From Hyphomicrobiales bacterium (GTDB taxonomy: Bacteria > Pseudomonadota > Alphaproteobacteria > Rhizobiales > Rhizobiaceae): a DNA stretch of 52,315 bases. The DNA lies in contig UEGR01000029.1 of the NCBI GenBank assembly GCA_900465685.1, positions 1 to 52,315 on the forward strand, in the 5' to 3' direction. Positions 16,758 through 25,398 of this stretch are shown here, in pieces. The stretch's first letter is position 1. Every line of letters begins with the position of its first letter. The notes beneath the pieces were generated by a model that saw only the letters and a list, made by a program, of their open reading frames with translations, was not told the origin of the DNA and made no database searches. The position numbers were made by a program, and so were the translations under genes.

Positions 16758-18112
16758 CGCCAGATTTACCGCTCGCGCGGCTTGCCGCCTTTGCTCGTCA
16801 ACAGGCCGTGGAACCGAAGTCCTTATCCGGCATCGGGGGCACGGTCAGCGACGTGTCACGCTCGGCGATAGCCGTGCGCGGGCTGTCGCGCGATGCGCGG
16901 CTTGGCGATGCGGTGGCGATAAGGGCTGCGGGCGGCACCAGTCTGGCGGAAATCATCCGCGTTGCGGATACGCAGGTTCTCGTGAAGCCCTTCGATGACC
17001 GGATCATTCCCTCATTGGGGGCCGCGGTTTTCGAGGAAGGTCAGCTCAGCATCCGTCCGGCGCTCGAATGGCGCGGGCGGGTGATCAATGCGCTGGGGCA
17101 GCCGATTGACGGCAGGGGCGCGCTTCTGCCCGGTCCGCGTCCGATGGCGTCTGAAAATCTGGCGCCGGCTGCTTTGCGCCGGGGTCGTGTGGATCGCGGG
17201 CTGCGCACTGGCGTCGATGTGATCGACATTTTCACGCCGCTTTGCTTTGGCCAGCGTATCGGCATTTTTGCCGGTTCCGGCGTCGGTAAATCCACGCTGC
17301 TGGCCATGATGACGCGTGCTGCCGATTTCGACACGGTGGTGCTGGCGCTGACCGGCGAGCGCGGACGCGAAGTGCGCGAGATGTTGGAAGAAACCATGGC
17401 CGGCCATCTCGACAAGACCATCACCGTCGTCGCGACAGGTGATGAAAGCCCGATGATGCGCCGTCTCGCACCCAATACGGCGACGGCGATTGCGGAATAT
17501 TTCCGCGATCTTGGCCAGAATGTTCTGCTGATTGTTGATTCCGTCACGCGCTTTGCCCATGCGGCGCGCGAGGTGGCGATTGCGGCGGAAGAGCCGCCGG
17601 TTTCGCGCGGTTATCCGCCGAGCGTGTTCAGCCAGCTGCCGCGCCTTCTGGAGCGTGCCGGGCCGGGCAGCGCTGATACAGGCGGTAGCATTACCGGCAT
17701 TTACTCGGTGCTCGTAGATGGCGACGATCATAATGATCCGGTATCCGATACGATTCGTGGCACGCTGGACGGCCATATCGTGCTCGACCGTACGATTGCA
17801 GCGCTGGGGCGCTTTCCGGCGGTCGATGTGCCGGGCTCGGTTTCGCGTCTCGCCAAGCACAACTGGACGGCGGAGCAGCGCAAGCTCGTCAGCCAGCTTC
17901 GCAGCATGGTGGCCCGCTTCGAGGAAACACGCGATCTGCGCGCCATTGGTGCGTATCAGAAGGGACATGACGGGATTCTCGATCAGGCGGTGGATCTCGT
18001 TCCGCGCATCTATGATGCCTTGCAGCAATCCCCCGAGACACCGCGTTCAGACGATCCCTATCAGAAACTCGCCGCCGCGTTGCGCGGGGAAAAACAGGCA
18101 TCCAATCCATGA
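16754..18112 (+). CDS. fliI: Flagellar export ATPase FliI
   Basis: A 452-residue F1-beta-like hexameric ATPase that unfolds and feeds substrates to the flagellar export gate. Walker A AGSGVGKST is at 173-181 and Walker B is VLLIVDSVTRFA. The T3SS-type ATPase signature PPSVFSQLPRLLERAG is present. The N-terminal beta-barrel domain occupies about residues 20-95. Its regulator FliH is probably the gene at 28491. It overlaps both neighbours by four bases. Confidence 0.97.
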   Translation: MTPDLPLARLAAFARQQAVEPKSLSGIGGTVSDVSRSAIAVRGLSRDARLGDAVAIRAAGGTSLAEIIRVADTQVLVKPFDDRIIPSLGAAVFEEGQLSIRPALEWRGRVINALGQPIDGRGALLPGPRPMASENLAPAALRRGRVDRGLRTGVDVIDIFTPLCFGQRIGIFAGSGVGKSTLLAMMTRAADFDTVVLALTGERGREVREMLEETMAGHLDKTITVVATGDESPMMRRLAPNTATAIAEYFRDLGQNVLLIVDSVTRFAHAAREVAIAAEEPPVSRGYPPSVFSQLPRLLERAGPGSADTGGSITGIYSVLVDGDDHNDPVSDTIRGTLDGHIVLDRTIAALGRFPAVDVPGSVSRLAKHNWTAEQRKLVSQLRSMVARFEETRDLRAIGAYQKGHDGILDQAVDLVPRIYDALQQSPETPRSDDPYQKLAAALRGEKQASNP

Positions 18113-18723
18113 TGACGGGCAACAAGAACCGACGCAAAAACGCCGAAGAAAAGATTTTGGCCGATCTGGAAGCGGAAGTGGAAACCGTCGCCGCGCAAGA
18201 GGGCGGCAAGAGACCGAATAGCAAGGTCGATCGCTATCTCAAGATTGCAGCGGTCACGCTGGCTGCTGGTTGTGCCATGCTGCCTTTCATCACCTATCTC
18301 CAGCGCATCGAGCTTGCACCTGCCGAAAAGGCGGAACGCAAGATCATCGATCCGCTGGACCGTTCGGAACAGAAGACGGTGCGCCGCTTTCCGTCCTTTC
18401 GCCCCTCGGATCGTGTTGCCCCCAGTGCGGATATCGATAACACCATGACCGGCTCGGTCATGTCCAACGGCAAAGGTCTGCCGGGGACCGGGGCTGGCAC
18501 TGGCGGCGAAGGCGGTGGTGACGGACAGGCTTTCCCGAAGCCGGTCTTTGCGCTGCGCGAAGTCGTGGGTGGCATGGCGATGATCGAGGATACATCCGGC
18601 TACTGGTTCGTGGAAAAAGGATCGCTGCTGCCGGATGGCAGCCGCCTTGTTTCCATCGGTCAGGGCTCTGGAACCTGGCAATTGACTACGTCGTCGGGCG
18701 ACGTGATTGAAATGCGGAGGTAG
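18109..18723 (+). CDS. Uncharacterised membrane protein with a PilP/GspC-like C-terminal domain
   Basis: A 204-residue protein of no recognised family, overlapping fliI by four bases. It has a charged, helical cytoplasmic N-terminus (residues 1-42), one membrane helix (about 44-64), a Gly-rich periplasmic linker (about 118-140) and a compact C-terminal domain (about 142-204; GGMAMIEDTSGYWFVEKG, LLPDGSRLVSIGQGSGTWQL, DVIEMRR). The last part has the pattern of PilP/GspC HR-type domains: residue runs for 'value of this property, then offset and final beta strands'. That likeness is by eye. It may belong to the basal body or export apparatus given its operon. Confidence 0.7.
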   Translation: MMTGNKNRRKNAEEKILADLEAEVETVAAQEGGKRPNSKVDRYLKIAAVTLAAGCAMLPFITYLQRIELAPAEKAERKIIDPLDRSEQKTVRRFPSFRPSDRVAPSADIDNTMTGSVMSNGKGLPGTGAGTGGEGGGDGQAFPKPVFALREVVGGMAMIEDTSGYWFVEKGSLLPDGSRLVSIGQGSGTWQLTTSSGDVIEMRR

Positions 18724-18848
18724 GGGAGTAGGGCAGTAAGGGAATAGGGGAAGTATGTTTTGGTTGCGGACGACCGCAGCGACCGTAATCTCCTACTGCC
18801 CTACTGCCCTACTGCCCTACTGCCTTAATCCCCTACTCCCTTACCCCC
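18724..18848. repeat. Octamer tandem repeat (HOOF-Print type, AGGGCAGT) in an inverted repeat
   Basis: Four tandem copies of CTACTGCC occupy 18793-18824; the complement is the octamer AGGGCAGT in another phase. One AGGGCAGT copy lies in the opposite direction at 18730-18737. The left side (GGGGAGTAGGGCAGTAAGGG) and right side (CTACTGCCTTAATCCCCTAC) form a loose inverted repeat around a 50-base centre. This octamer is the unit of the hypervariable Brucella HOOF-Print loci. The element starts at the stop codon of the 18109 gene and ends about 60 bases before flgB. Confidence 0.85.
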
Positions 18849-18850
18849 CG

Positions 18851-18884
18851 CAAGCTTGACGCAAGTTCCGCCCCGTAAATTAAC
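18851..18884 (+). promoter_or_regulatory. Candidate flgB promoter with CAAGCTT motif
   Basis: CAAGCTT (18851-18857) overlaps TTGACG (18856-18861), with ATTAAC 17 bases later (18879-18884). The -10 match is weak, so this is only a candidate for the start of the flgBC-fliE unit. Confidence 0.35.
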
Positions 18885-18907
18885 GAACGGTAAAGGCGGG
18901 AAACTCC

Positions 18908-19288
18908 ATGAGCTCCATTCATCTTTTCGATCTGGCCGCAAGGCAAGTGCAGTGGCTGTCGGTTCGGCAAGCGACTGTCGCTGGCAATGTCGCCAATGCG
19001 AACACGCCGGATTTCAAGGCGCGCGACGTTCAGCCCTTCGCCGATGTGCTCGACAAGACGCAGCTCACCATGGCTGCGACCAGTCCGCAGCATCTTGAAG
19101 CCGAAGCAAACGGCATCGCGGGCGCACGCCTGCGCCCCGACGACATCACCGAGGAAACCCATTCGGGCAATACCGTCGATGTCGAGCAGGAAATGATGAA
19201 GGCAGGCGAGATTTCCCGCGAATATTCGCTCAACACCAGCATCGTCAAAGCGTTCCATCGCATGATGCTTTCAGTCGCGAAGGGATAA
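18908..19288 (+). CDS. flgB: Flagellar basal-body rod protein FlgB
   Basis: A 126-residue proximal rod protein with the N-terminal rod motif (VRQATVAGNVANANTPDFKA) and the FlgB-type end (NTSIVKAFHRMMLSVAKG). It is exported without a cleaved signal and forms part of the rod above the MS ring. It starts the flgB-flgC-fliE run, three bases before flgC. Confidence 0.95.
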   Translation: MSSIHLFDLAARQVQWLSVRQATVAGNVANANTPDFKARDVQPFADVLDKTQLTMAATSPQHLEAEANGIAGARLRPDDITEETHSGNTVDVEQEMMKAGEISREYSLNTSIVKAFHRMMLSVAKG

Positions 19289-19291
19289 TCC

Positions 19292-19714
19292 ATGTCTTCC
19301 GACGCCTTGCAGAATTCACTGAAGATCGCAGCCTCGGGCCTTTCGGCCCAGTCGACACGTCTGCGCATCGTTTCGGAAAACATCGCTAATGCCCAGTCGA
19401 CGGGCAAGACGGCGACCGACGATCCCTATCGCCGCAAGACGGTTTCTTTCCGCACCGAGCTGGAACATGGCACGGGCGCCGCAGAAGTGCGCGTTGCGGA
19501 AGTGGGCAAGGATACCTCGCCCTTCGTCGAACAATACGATCCGAGCCATCCCGCCGCCGATGAGCGCGGCTATGTCCGTTACCCGAACGTCAACATGGTC
19601 GTCGAAATGGCGGACATGCGTGAAGCCAACCGTTCTTATGAAGCCAATTTGCAGGTCGTCAAGCAGGCGCGTGAGCTGATCTCGATGACCATCGATCTCC
19701 TGAGGAGCACATAA
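19292..19714 (+). CDS. flgC: Flagellar basal-body rod protein FlgC
   Basis: A 140-residue rod protein. It shows the rod N-terminus ([20 protein letters not shown]), the FlgC-specific [20 protein letters not shown] stretch and a C-terminal helix ([19 protein letters not shown]). The stop codon TAA shares its last base with the fliE ATG (TAATG), indicating coupling. Confidence 0.96.
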   Translation: MSSDALQNSLKIAASGLSAQSTRLRIVSENIANAQSTGKTATDDPYRRKTVSFRTELEHGTGAAEVRVAEVGKDTSPFVEQYDPSHPAADERGYVRYPNVNMVVEMADMREANRSYEANLQVVKQARELISMTIDLLRST

Positions 19715-20058
19715 TGTACGACTCGATCATGAGCATTTCGGCGCGCAATGCCCTGTCGCGCCTTTCCGAAACCGTCGCCGAGAATGGCGTCGGTTCTGCC
19801 GCTTCCACGACTGCGCCGCAGGCTGTTCCGACAGCGCCCGGCGCGTCCTTCGGCGATGTGCTGTCGCAGATGACGGATTCGGTCGGCCAGAAATTGCAGG
19901 CGGCGGAAGCCACCTCCATTCAGGGCATCAAGGGCAATGCGCCGGTGAACGAGGTGGTCAGCTCGGTCATGGAAGCAGAGCAGTCGCTCCAGACGGCAAT
20001 CGCGATCCGCGACAAGATTGTGCAGGCCTATCTCGAGATCAGCCGCATGTCGATTTAA
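19714..20058 (+). CDS. fliE: Flagellar hook-basal body protein FliE
   Basis: A 114-residue adaptor between the MS ring and the rod. The C-terminal half matches FliE ([36 protein letters not shown]). The N-terminus is Ala/Ser/Pro-rich, as usual. Its stop codon is the first three bases of an intergenic repeat. Confidence 0.94.
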   Translation: MYDSIMSISARNALSRLSETVAENGVGSAASTTAPQAVPTAPGASFGDVLSQMTDSVGQKLQAAEATSIQGIKGNAPVNEVVSSVMEAEQSLQTAIAIRDKIVQAYLEISRMSI

Positions 20059-20158
20059 AGCATTTCCAGCAAAAGTGCGAAGCGGTTTTGCGTCGGATAA
20101 TGCGTAAAAACAAATAGTTAGAGCGGATTCAACGATACCGTTCTAACTGAGCCGCTCT
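20056..20158. repeat. Intergenic palindromic repeat between fliE and flgG
   Basis: It begins in the fliE stop codon (TAAAGCATTTCCAGC) and repeats the 6167 unit nearly exactly. A second module follows with two alternative stems: AGTTAGA/TCTAACT and AGAGCGG/CCGCTCT. It may cause partial termination or mRNA processing between fliE and flgG. It is the same family as the repeats at 6167 and 40069. Confidence 0.8.
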
Positions 20159-20193
20159 CATCCCGCATACGCTCAGCAGATCAAGGACGCGCC

Positions 20194-20988
20194 ATGAAAG
20201 CCCTGACGATTGCCGCAACCGGCATGAACGCCCAGCAGCTCAATCTGGAAGTGATCGCCAACAATATCGCCAATATCAATACAACGGGCTTCAAGCGCGC
20301 GCGTGCCGAATTTTCGGATCTGCTCTACCAGTCCGAGCGCACGGCGGGCATTCCCAATCAGGCCAATGAGAGCATTGTGCCCGAAGGCGCGCTGGTCGGT
20401 CTCGGCGTCCAGACAGCCGCTGTTCGCAACCTGCATATTCAGGGCAGCTTTAACCAGACCGGAAATCCGTTCGATCTGGCGCTGACCGGGCAGGGCTGGT
20501 TCCAGATCCAGAGCCCAACGGGCGAAACGCTCTATACCCGCGCTGGCGCATTCAACAAGAATGCCGACGGCCAGATCGTGACGCTCGACGGCAATATCGT
20601 GCAGCCGGGCATCGTGGTTCCGGAAAATGCGCTTGAAGTCACCGTCAGCGACACCGGACAGGTTTTCGCGAAGGTGCAGGAGCAAAACGGCATTCAGATC
20701 AACCAGATCGGCCAGCTTCAGCTTGCGAATTTCACCAATGAAGCTGGTCTCGAACCGCTGGGCGACAATCTCTATCGCGAAACGGAAGCCTCCGGCGGAC
20801 CACTGGTGGGCGATCCGGGCGATCCGGGTTTTGGTTCGATCAAGCAGGGATATCTGGAAGCATCGAATGTCGATCCGGTGAAGGAAATCACCGATCTGAT
20901 TACGGCGCAGCGCGCCTATGAAATGAATTCCAAGGTCATTCAGGCCGCCGACGAAATGGCGGCGACCGTATCGAAGAACATGCGCTAA
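20194..20988 (+). CDS. flgG: Flagellar distal rod protein FlgG
   Basis: A 264-residue distal rod protein, normal length. It has the N-terminal signature [20 protein letters not shown], the core [20 protein letters not shown] and the C-terminal [25 protein letters not shown] lies six bases before the ATG. The gene starts the second part of the rod/ring operon after the repeat. Confidence 0.97.
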   Translation: MKALTIAATGMNAQQLNLEVIANNIANINTTGFKRARAEFSDLLYQSERTAGIPNQANESIVPEGALVGLGVQTAAVRNLHIQGSFNQTGNPFDLALTGQGWFQIQSPTGETLYTRAGAFNKNADGQIVTLDGNIVQPGIVVPENALEVTVSDTGQVFAKVQEQNGIQINQIGQLQLANFTNEAGLEPLGDNLYRETEASGGPLVGDPGDPGFGSIKQGYLEASNVDPVKEITDLITAQRAYEMNSKVIQAADEMAATVSKNMR

Positions 20989-20999
20989 CGGTGATCGCC

Positions 21000-21509
21000 A
21001 TGAAACGCGCCAAAGGAAGTGACATCAAAGCCCGGTCCTGGTTCAGACGCGCCGCATTGGCGGCTGCCGGAGCGGCCGGTCTTGCAGCTGCTGCGATTTC
21101 GGGGGCTTCCGCCACCGATCGCATCGCTTTCGTCGTGCCTTCGGCGACCGTTTACCCCGGACAGGTCGTCAGCAATGTCGCGCTGGTCGAGAAGAAGTTC
21201 TACATCAGCGCCCCTGCTGCGCAGCAATATGTGCTGTCGGTGGATCAGGCAGACGGCAAGGTCGCGCGCAAGACGCTGATCGCCGGCAAGCCGATCCTCG
21301 TTGCCGCCCTTTCGGAGCCGTCGCTGGTCAAGCGCGGCGTGCCGGTGACGATGGTGTTCGATTCCGGCGTCATGACAATTACCGCCGTCGGCATTCCGCT
21401 GGAATCCGGCGCGGCAGGCGATTTCATCAAGGTACGCAACAGCGACAGCGGCGTCATCGTGCCCGGCACGGTGCTGGCTGATGGCCGTATTCAAGTGGGG
21501 ATGCGGTGA
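21000..21509 (+). CDS. flgA: Flagellar P-ring assembly chaperone FlgA
   Basis: A periplasmic protein of about 169 residues needed to assemble the FlgI ring. It has a Sec signal peptide (basic start, then AALAAAGAAGLAAAAISGAS with cleavage near ASA) and a C-terminal SAF-like domain (GVPVTMVFDSGVMTITAVGI, AAGDFIKVRNSDSGVIVPG). I place the start at ATG 21000 because GGTGA is six bases upstream; a GTG at 20991 is in frame but lacks a site. It is short, as FlgA usually is in this order. Confidence 0.92.
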   Translation: MKRAKGSDIKARSWFRRAALAAAGAAGLAAAAISGASATDRIAFVVPSATVYPGQVVSNVALVEKKFYISAPAAQQYVLSVDQADGKVARKTLIAGKPILVAALSEPSLVKRGVPVTMVFDSGVMTITAVGIPLESGAAGDFIKVRNSDSGVIVPGTVLADGRIQVGMR

Positions 21510-22735
21510 GAAAAACCTGGGCTACGCTGATCGCCATTCTGGCTCTCGCGCTTCAACCCGTTGCGGTTCTGGCGGATGAGTCGGCCAAGAACGTGAAGGA
21601 TTTCGGCAGCGCCGTGGAAGCGGATGCCGATTGGCTTGGCGCGGGCGGCGATCCGTCCAAGATGGCCTATGCGGAGCTTGGCCGTGGCAGCGCTGTTGCG
21701 CGCCTCAAGGACATCGCGACCATTCAGGGCGTGCGCGAAAACCAGCTTGTCGGGTACGGTCTGGTGATCGGTCTCAAGGGTACGGGCGATAGCCTGCGCA
21801 ATTCGCCTTTCACCGAACAGTCCATGCGCGCCATGCTCGATAATCTCGGTATCAATGCGCCGCGCAACTCCACGCGTTCGAAGAATACCGCTGCTGTCAT
21901 CGTAACCGCCAATCTGCCCGCCTTTGCCGGTTCCGGCTCGCGCATCGATGTGACCGTTTCGTCCATTGGCGATTCCACCTCATTGCAGGGCGGCACGCTG
22001 GTCATGACGCAGTTGATGGGCGCGGACAATCAGATCTACGCTGTCGCGCAGGGCAATATGATCGTCTCCGGCTTTACTGCCGAAGGTGATGCGGCCTCCG
22101 TCACACAGGGCGTACCGACGTCGGGCCGCATTCCGAACGGCGCGCTGGTCGAGCGCGAGGTTGCCGGTAACTTCGGCAAGGACAGTGAGATGATCGTCGA
22201 GCTGCGCGATCCCGATTTCACAACTGCCGTGCGCACTGCCGATACGATCAATATTTTTGCCAAGCGTCGTTATGGACGCGGCGTTGCTCTGGCGCGCGAT
22301 GCCAAGACGATCCGCCTGTCGCGTCCGAAAAATGTGCCAGCCGCCCGCTTCCTCGCGGAGCTGGAAGGCCTGCCGATCACCACGGATGAAGTGGCGCGCG
22401 TGGTCGTTGACGAACGGACCGGCACCGTGGTCATCGGTGCGAAGGTGCGCATTTCCAAAGTGGCGATCAGCCATGGCAGCCTGACGGTGCGCGTGACGGA
22501 AACGCCGATGGTCGTGCAGCCTGAACCGTTCAGCGACGGCGTGACGGCGATGGAGCCGAACACTGATATTGCCGTCAACCAGCCGAATGCCAAGATCGGG
22601 ATTCTGACCGGCGCCAATCTGGAAAATCTGGTCAAGGGTCTCAACCAGATGGGCGTGAAGCCGACGGGCATCATCGCCATCCTTCAGGCGATCAAGTCGT
22701 CCGGCGCGCTTCACGCGGAACTGGTGGTGCAATGA
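21506..22735 (+). CDS. flgI: Flagellar P-ring protein FlgI
   Basis: A 409-residue periplasmic protein that forms the P ring around the rod in the peptidoglycan layer. It has a signal peptide (IAILALALQPVAVLA) and the family hallmarks RLKDIATIQGVRENQLVGYG, GLVIGLKGTGD and the C-terminal VKGLNQMGVKPTGIIAILQA. It uses a GTG start overlapping the flgA stop (GTGA), with GGGG five bases upstream. Confidence 0.97.
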   Translation: MRKTWATLIAILALALQPVAVLADESAKNVKDFGSAVEADADWLGAGGDPSKMAYAELGRGSAVARLKDIATIQGVRENQLVGYGLVIGLKGTGDSLRNSPFTEQSMRAMLDNLGINAPRNSTRSKNTAAVIVTANLPAFAGSGSRIDVTVSSIGDSTSLQGGTLVMTQLMGADNQIYAVAQGNMIVSGFTAEGDAASVTQGVPTSGRIPNGALVEREVAGNFGKDSEMIVELRDPDFTTAVRTADTINIFAKRRYGRGVALARDAKTIRLSRPKNVPAARFLAELEGLPITTDEVARVVVDERTGTVVIGAKVRISKVAISHGSLTVRVTETPMVVQPEPFSDGVTAMEPNTDIAVNQPNAKIGILTGANLENLVKGLNQMGVKPTGIIAILQAIKSSGALHAELVVQ

Positions 22736-23376
22736 TGAAGCCGGGGATGAGAGCGGACATGATGGTGAAACAGGCAATCCGCTGCGGTTCGGCTCTGGCG
22801 CTCCTTTTTGCGAGCGCCTTGCCGGTATTGGCCCAGGAAACACCGGCTGCCGCATCGCAGCCGGCAGTGCAGGCAAGCGCGCAGCCCTCTGCGACGCCAG
22901 CCTCCATGCCGCCCGCAAATCTCGGCAATCTGGATGAAATCCGCAAATATTGCGGCAATATCGACAATCAGGCGGCCGATGCCCGCTATTCGTTGCAGGC
23001 CAAGCAGCTCACCGACCTCAAGGCCGAGGTCGACGAGCGGATGCAGGCGCTGGAAGAAAAGCGCAAGGAATACGAGATGTGGCTGAAGCGCCGTGACGAC
23101 TTCGTCAGCAAGGCGCAGGATTCGCTGGTCGACATCATTTCCAAGATGAAACCCGACGCGGCGGCAGCCCAGATGGCGATGATCGGCGATGAGGCCGCAG
23201 CCGCCTTGATCCTCAAGCTCAATCCTCGTGTTTCGAGCATCATTTTGAATGAAATGCCGCCAGACAAGGCGGCGAAGCTTGCGCGCATCATCGTCGGCTC
23301 GCAGCGCACAACGACCCCGCCGCCAGCGGCGAAGGACCAGCGCGCCCAGGCGCAAACCGGGAATACGGTGCAATGA
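22732..23376 (+). CDS. motE: MotE, periplasmic chaperone of the MotC motility protein
   Basis: A protein of about 214 residues with a signal peptide (ALALLFASALPVLAQ), an Ala/Pro/Gln-rich linker, a coiled coil (DLKAEVDERMQALEEKRKEY) and an MgtE-N-like end (AAAALILKLNPRVSSIILNE). In S. meliloti MotE is a folding/stability factor for MotC. It overlaps flgI and flgH by four bases each. The exact start is uncertain because two in-frame ATGs are adjacent and another occurs at codon 11. Confidence 0.9.
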   Translation: MMKPGMRADMMVKQAIRCGSALALLFASALPVLAQETPAAASQPAVQASAQPSATPASMPPANLGNLDEIRKYCGNIDNQAADARYSLQAKQLTDLKAEVDERMQALEEKRKEYEMWLKRRDDFVSKAQDSLVDIISKMKPDAAAAQMAMIGDEAAAALILKLNPRVSSIILNEMPPDKAAKLARIIVGSQRTTTPPPAAKDQRAQAQTGNTVQ

Positions 23377-24101
23377 CAGGAAGCATGAACAAGACTATTT
23401 TCGCTGCGACCGCTCTGGCGCTTCTGGCCGGTTGCGCCGTGAAGCCGGAAGAAATTGGTCGTGCGCCGGACCTGTCGCCGGTCGCCGCCAATCTCGGCAT
23501 GCAGAACAATCCGCAATATAATGGCTATCCATCGCGTCCGGCCAAGCCGGATTATTCGTTGTGGAACCAGCGCTCGACCAATTTCTTCAAGGATCCGCGC
23601 GCTGCCGAGCCGGGCGATGTCTTGACCGTGATCATCTCCATCAATGATCGCGCCAATCTCGACAACAAGACCGACCGCGAGCGTGTGTCGAAGGGCATTT
23701 ATGGCGCTGGCGGTTCGTTCAAGACCAGCAGCAGCACCGGTGCCGGTGCTGGTGGCGACATGGATGGTTCCATCAACACCCATTCGGACACCTCGGCCAA
23801 GGGCAAGGGGACGATCAAGCGCAGTGAAGATATCAGCCTTCAGGTTGCGGCTATCGTCACCGACACCTTGCCCAATGGCAACATGATCATTCGCGGTTCG
23901 CAGGAAGTGCGCGTCAACAATGAGCTGCGTGTGCTGAATGTCACGGGTGTCGTGCGTCCGCGCGATATTTCCGGCTCCAACACCATTTCCTACGACAAGA
24001 TCGCCGAGGCCCGCATTTCCTATGGCGGTCGCGGACGGTTGAGCGAGGTGCAGCAGCCGCCTTACGGCCAGCAGATCCTCGATCAGGTTTCGCCTTTCTG
24101 A
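23373..24101 (+). CDS. flgH: Flagellar L-ring lipoprotein FlgH
   Basis: An outer-membrane ring protein of about 242 residues. It has a lipoprotein signal with lipobox LLAGC, placing the mature Cys near residue 21. FlgH family segments are present (FFKDPRAAEPGDVLTVIISI, then GNMIIRGSQEVRVNNELRVL, NTISYDKIAEARISYGGRG). The start is ATG 23373 overlapping motE; ATG 23385 with AGGA only three bases upstream is an alternative. With FlgI it forms the LP bushing around the rod. Confidence 0.96.
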   Translation: MTGSMNKTIFAATALALLAGCAVKPEEIGRAPDLSPVAANLGMQNNPQYNGYPSRPAKPDYSLWNQRSTNFFKDPRAAEPGDVLTVIISINDRANLDNKTDRERVSKGIYGAGGSFKTSSSTGAGAGGDMDGSINTHSDTSAKGKGTIKRSEDISLQVAAIVTDTLPNGNMIIRGSQEVRVNNELRVLNVTGVVRPRDISGSNTISYDKIAEARISYGGRGRLSEVQQPPYGQQILDQVSPF

Positions 24102-24115
24102 CCTTTTGTTTCCAT

Positions 24116-24140
24116 GCACATCCCAATTTTCGGGATGTGC
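24116..24140. other. Intercistronic hairpin between flgH and fliL
   Basis: A perfect 9-base stem (GCACATCCC / GGGATGTGC) with a 7-base loop fills the only sizeable gap inside this operon. It lacks a T run, so it is more likely an mRNA-stability or processing element than a terminator. Confidence 0.55.
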
Positions 24141-24157
24141 TTCAAAGTTGAGCATCG

Positions 24158-24652
24158 ATGAGCGACACGGCACTGGACAAGAATGACGGCAAGGCAAAGG
24201 GCTCCATGATGGGGCTGCTGGCGGCTGTCGTTGCTCTCACCGCTATCGCTGCCGGTGGCGGCTGGTATCTGGGCGGGATGATTTCCGCCGACCAGCAGGC
24301 AACCGCCAAGACGACGGGCAAGGAAGACAAGCCGAAGCCGGGCGATTTCGAATCGCGCTCCATCGGCGCAGTCGTGCCGTTGAAGCCTATTGTCACCAAT
24401 CTGGGCATTCCACAGAACACCTGGGTACGGCTGGAGGCGTCTCTGGTCGCCAAGCCCGGCCATGAAATACCGGCGGCCATGGCTGCCAATGTTGGCGATG
24501 ATTTCCTGAGCTTTCTGCGCAGCGTCAATCTCATGCAATTGCAAGGCGCGGCAGGACTTGCCTATCTGCGCGCCGATCTCGAAGAACGCGCCCGCCTGCG
24601 CTCGGAAGGCGCGGTGGACCGGGTCTTTATTTCGGCACTGGTCGTAGAATGA
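24158..24652 (+). CDS. fliL: Flagellar basal body-associated protein FliL
   Basis: A 164-residue single-pass inner-membrane protein. The membrane helix is at about residues 17-40 (MMGLLAAVVALTAIAAGGGW), followed by a periplasmic FliL domain (LKPIVTNLGIPQNTWVRLEA) ending in RVFISALVVE. FliL rings surround stator units and stabilise them. Its stop overlaps the fliP start (ATGA). Confidence 0.9.
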   Translation: MSDTALDKNDGKAKGSMMGLLAAVVALTAIAAGGGWYLGGMISADQQATAKTTGKEDKPKPGDFESRSIGAVVPLKPIVTNLGIPQNTWVRLEASLVAKPGHEIPAAMAANVGDDFLSFLRSVNLMQLQGAAGLAYLRADLEERARLRSEGAVDRVFISALVVE

Positions 24653-25398
24653 AAAAACTCCTTGGTCTCGGCGTTCTCCTGACGCTTGCATTCACTGTTG
24701 CTGCCCATGCGCAGCAGGCCCAGCCCGCGCTGACGCTGGAAAATCTGCTGCCCGCAGGCAGCGGCGCCGCCAGCGGGCAGATCGTCCAGCTCTTCGGGCT
24801 CCTGACGGTGCTGTCCATCGCGCCGGGCATTTTGATCATGGTGACAAGCTTCACGCGCTTCGCCATCGCCTTCTCGCTTCTGCGTTCAGGCCTTGGTCTT
24901 CAGACCGCGCCTGCCAGCATGGTGATGATCTCGCTTGCCCTGTTCATGACGTTCTATGTCATGGCGCCCGCCTTTGATCGCGCCTGGAACAATGGCGTGC
25001 AGCCCCTGATGCGTAACGAGATAACGCAACAGGCCGCGTTGACCGAGATTTCGCAGCCCTTTCGCGAATTCATGATGGGGCAGGTGCGCGACAAGGATCT
25101 GCGCCTGTTCGAAGACCTTGCCGATCCGTCTTTCCGCACTGGAGAGGACGGCATCGTGGATTTCCGCGTACTGGTTCCGGCCTTCATGATTTCGGAATTG
25201 CGCCGCGGCTTTGAAATCGGCTTCCTGATCGTGCTGCCGTTTCTGGTGATCGATCTCGTCGTGGCGACGCTCACAATGTCCATGGGCATGATGATGCTGC
25301 CGCCAACGGTAATCTCGCTGCCGTTCAAGATTCTGTTCTTCGTGCTGATCGACGGCTGGAATATTCTGGTCGGAAGCCTGATTCGCTCGTTCTCCTGA
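24649..25398 (+). CDS. fliP: Flagellar export gate protein FliP
   Basis: A 249-residue core component of the export gate (FliP5-FliQ4-FliR1). It has a cleavable N-terminal signal, as known for FliP, and signature segments PGILIMVTSFTRFAIAFSLL, RVLVPAFMISELRRGFEIGF and VATLTMSMGMMMLPPTVISL. It ends the rod/ring operon. The other gate proteins FliQ, FlhA and FliR lie 14-17 kb downstream. Confidence 0.97.
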   Translation: MKKLLGLGVLLTLAFTVAAHAQQAQPALTLENLLPAGSGAASGQIVQLFGLLTVLSIAPGILIMVTSFTRFAIAFSLLRSGLGLQTAPASMVMISLALFMTFYVMAPAFDRAWNNGVQPLMRNEITQQAALTEISQPFREFMMGQVRDKDLRLFEDLADPSFRTGEDGIVDFRVLVPAFMISELRRGFEIGFLIVLPFLVIDLVVATLTMSMGMMMLPPTVISLPFKILFFVLIDGWNILVGSLIRSFS

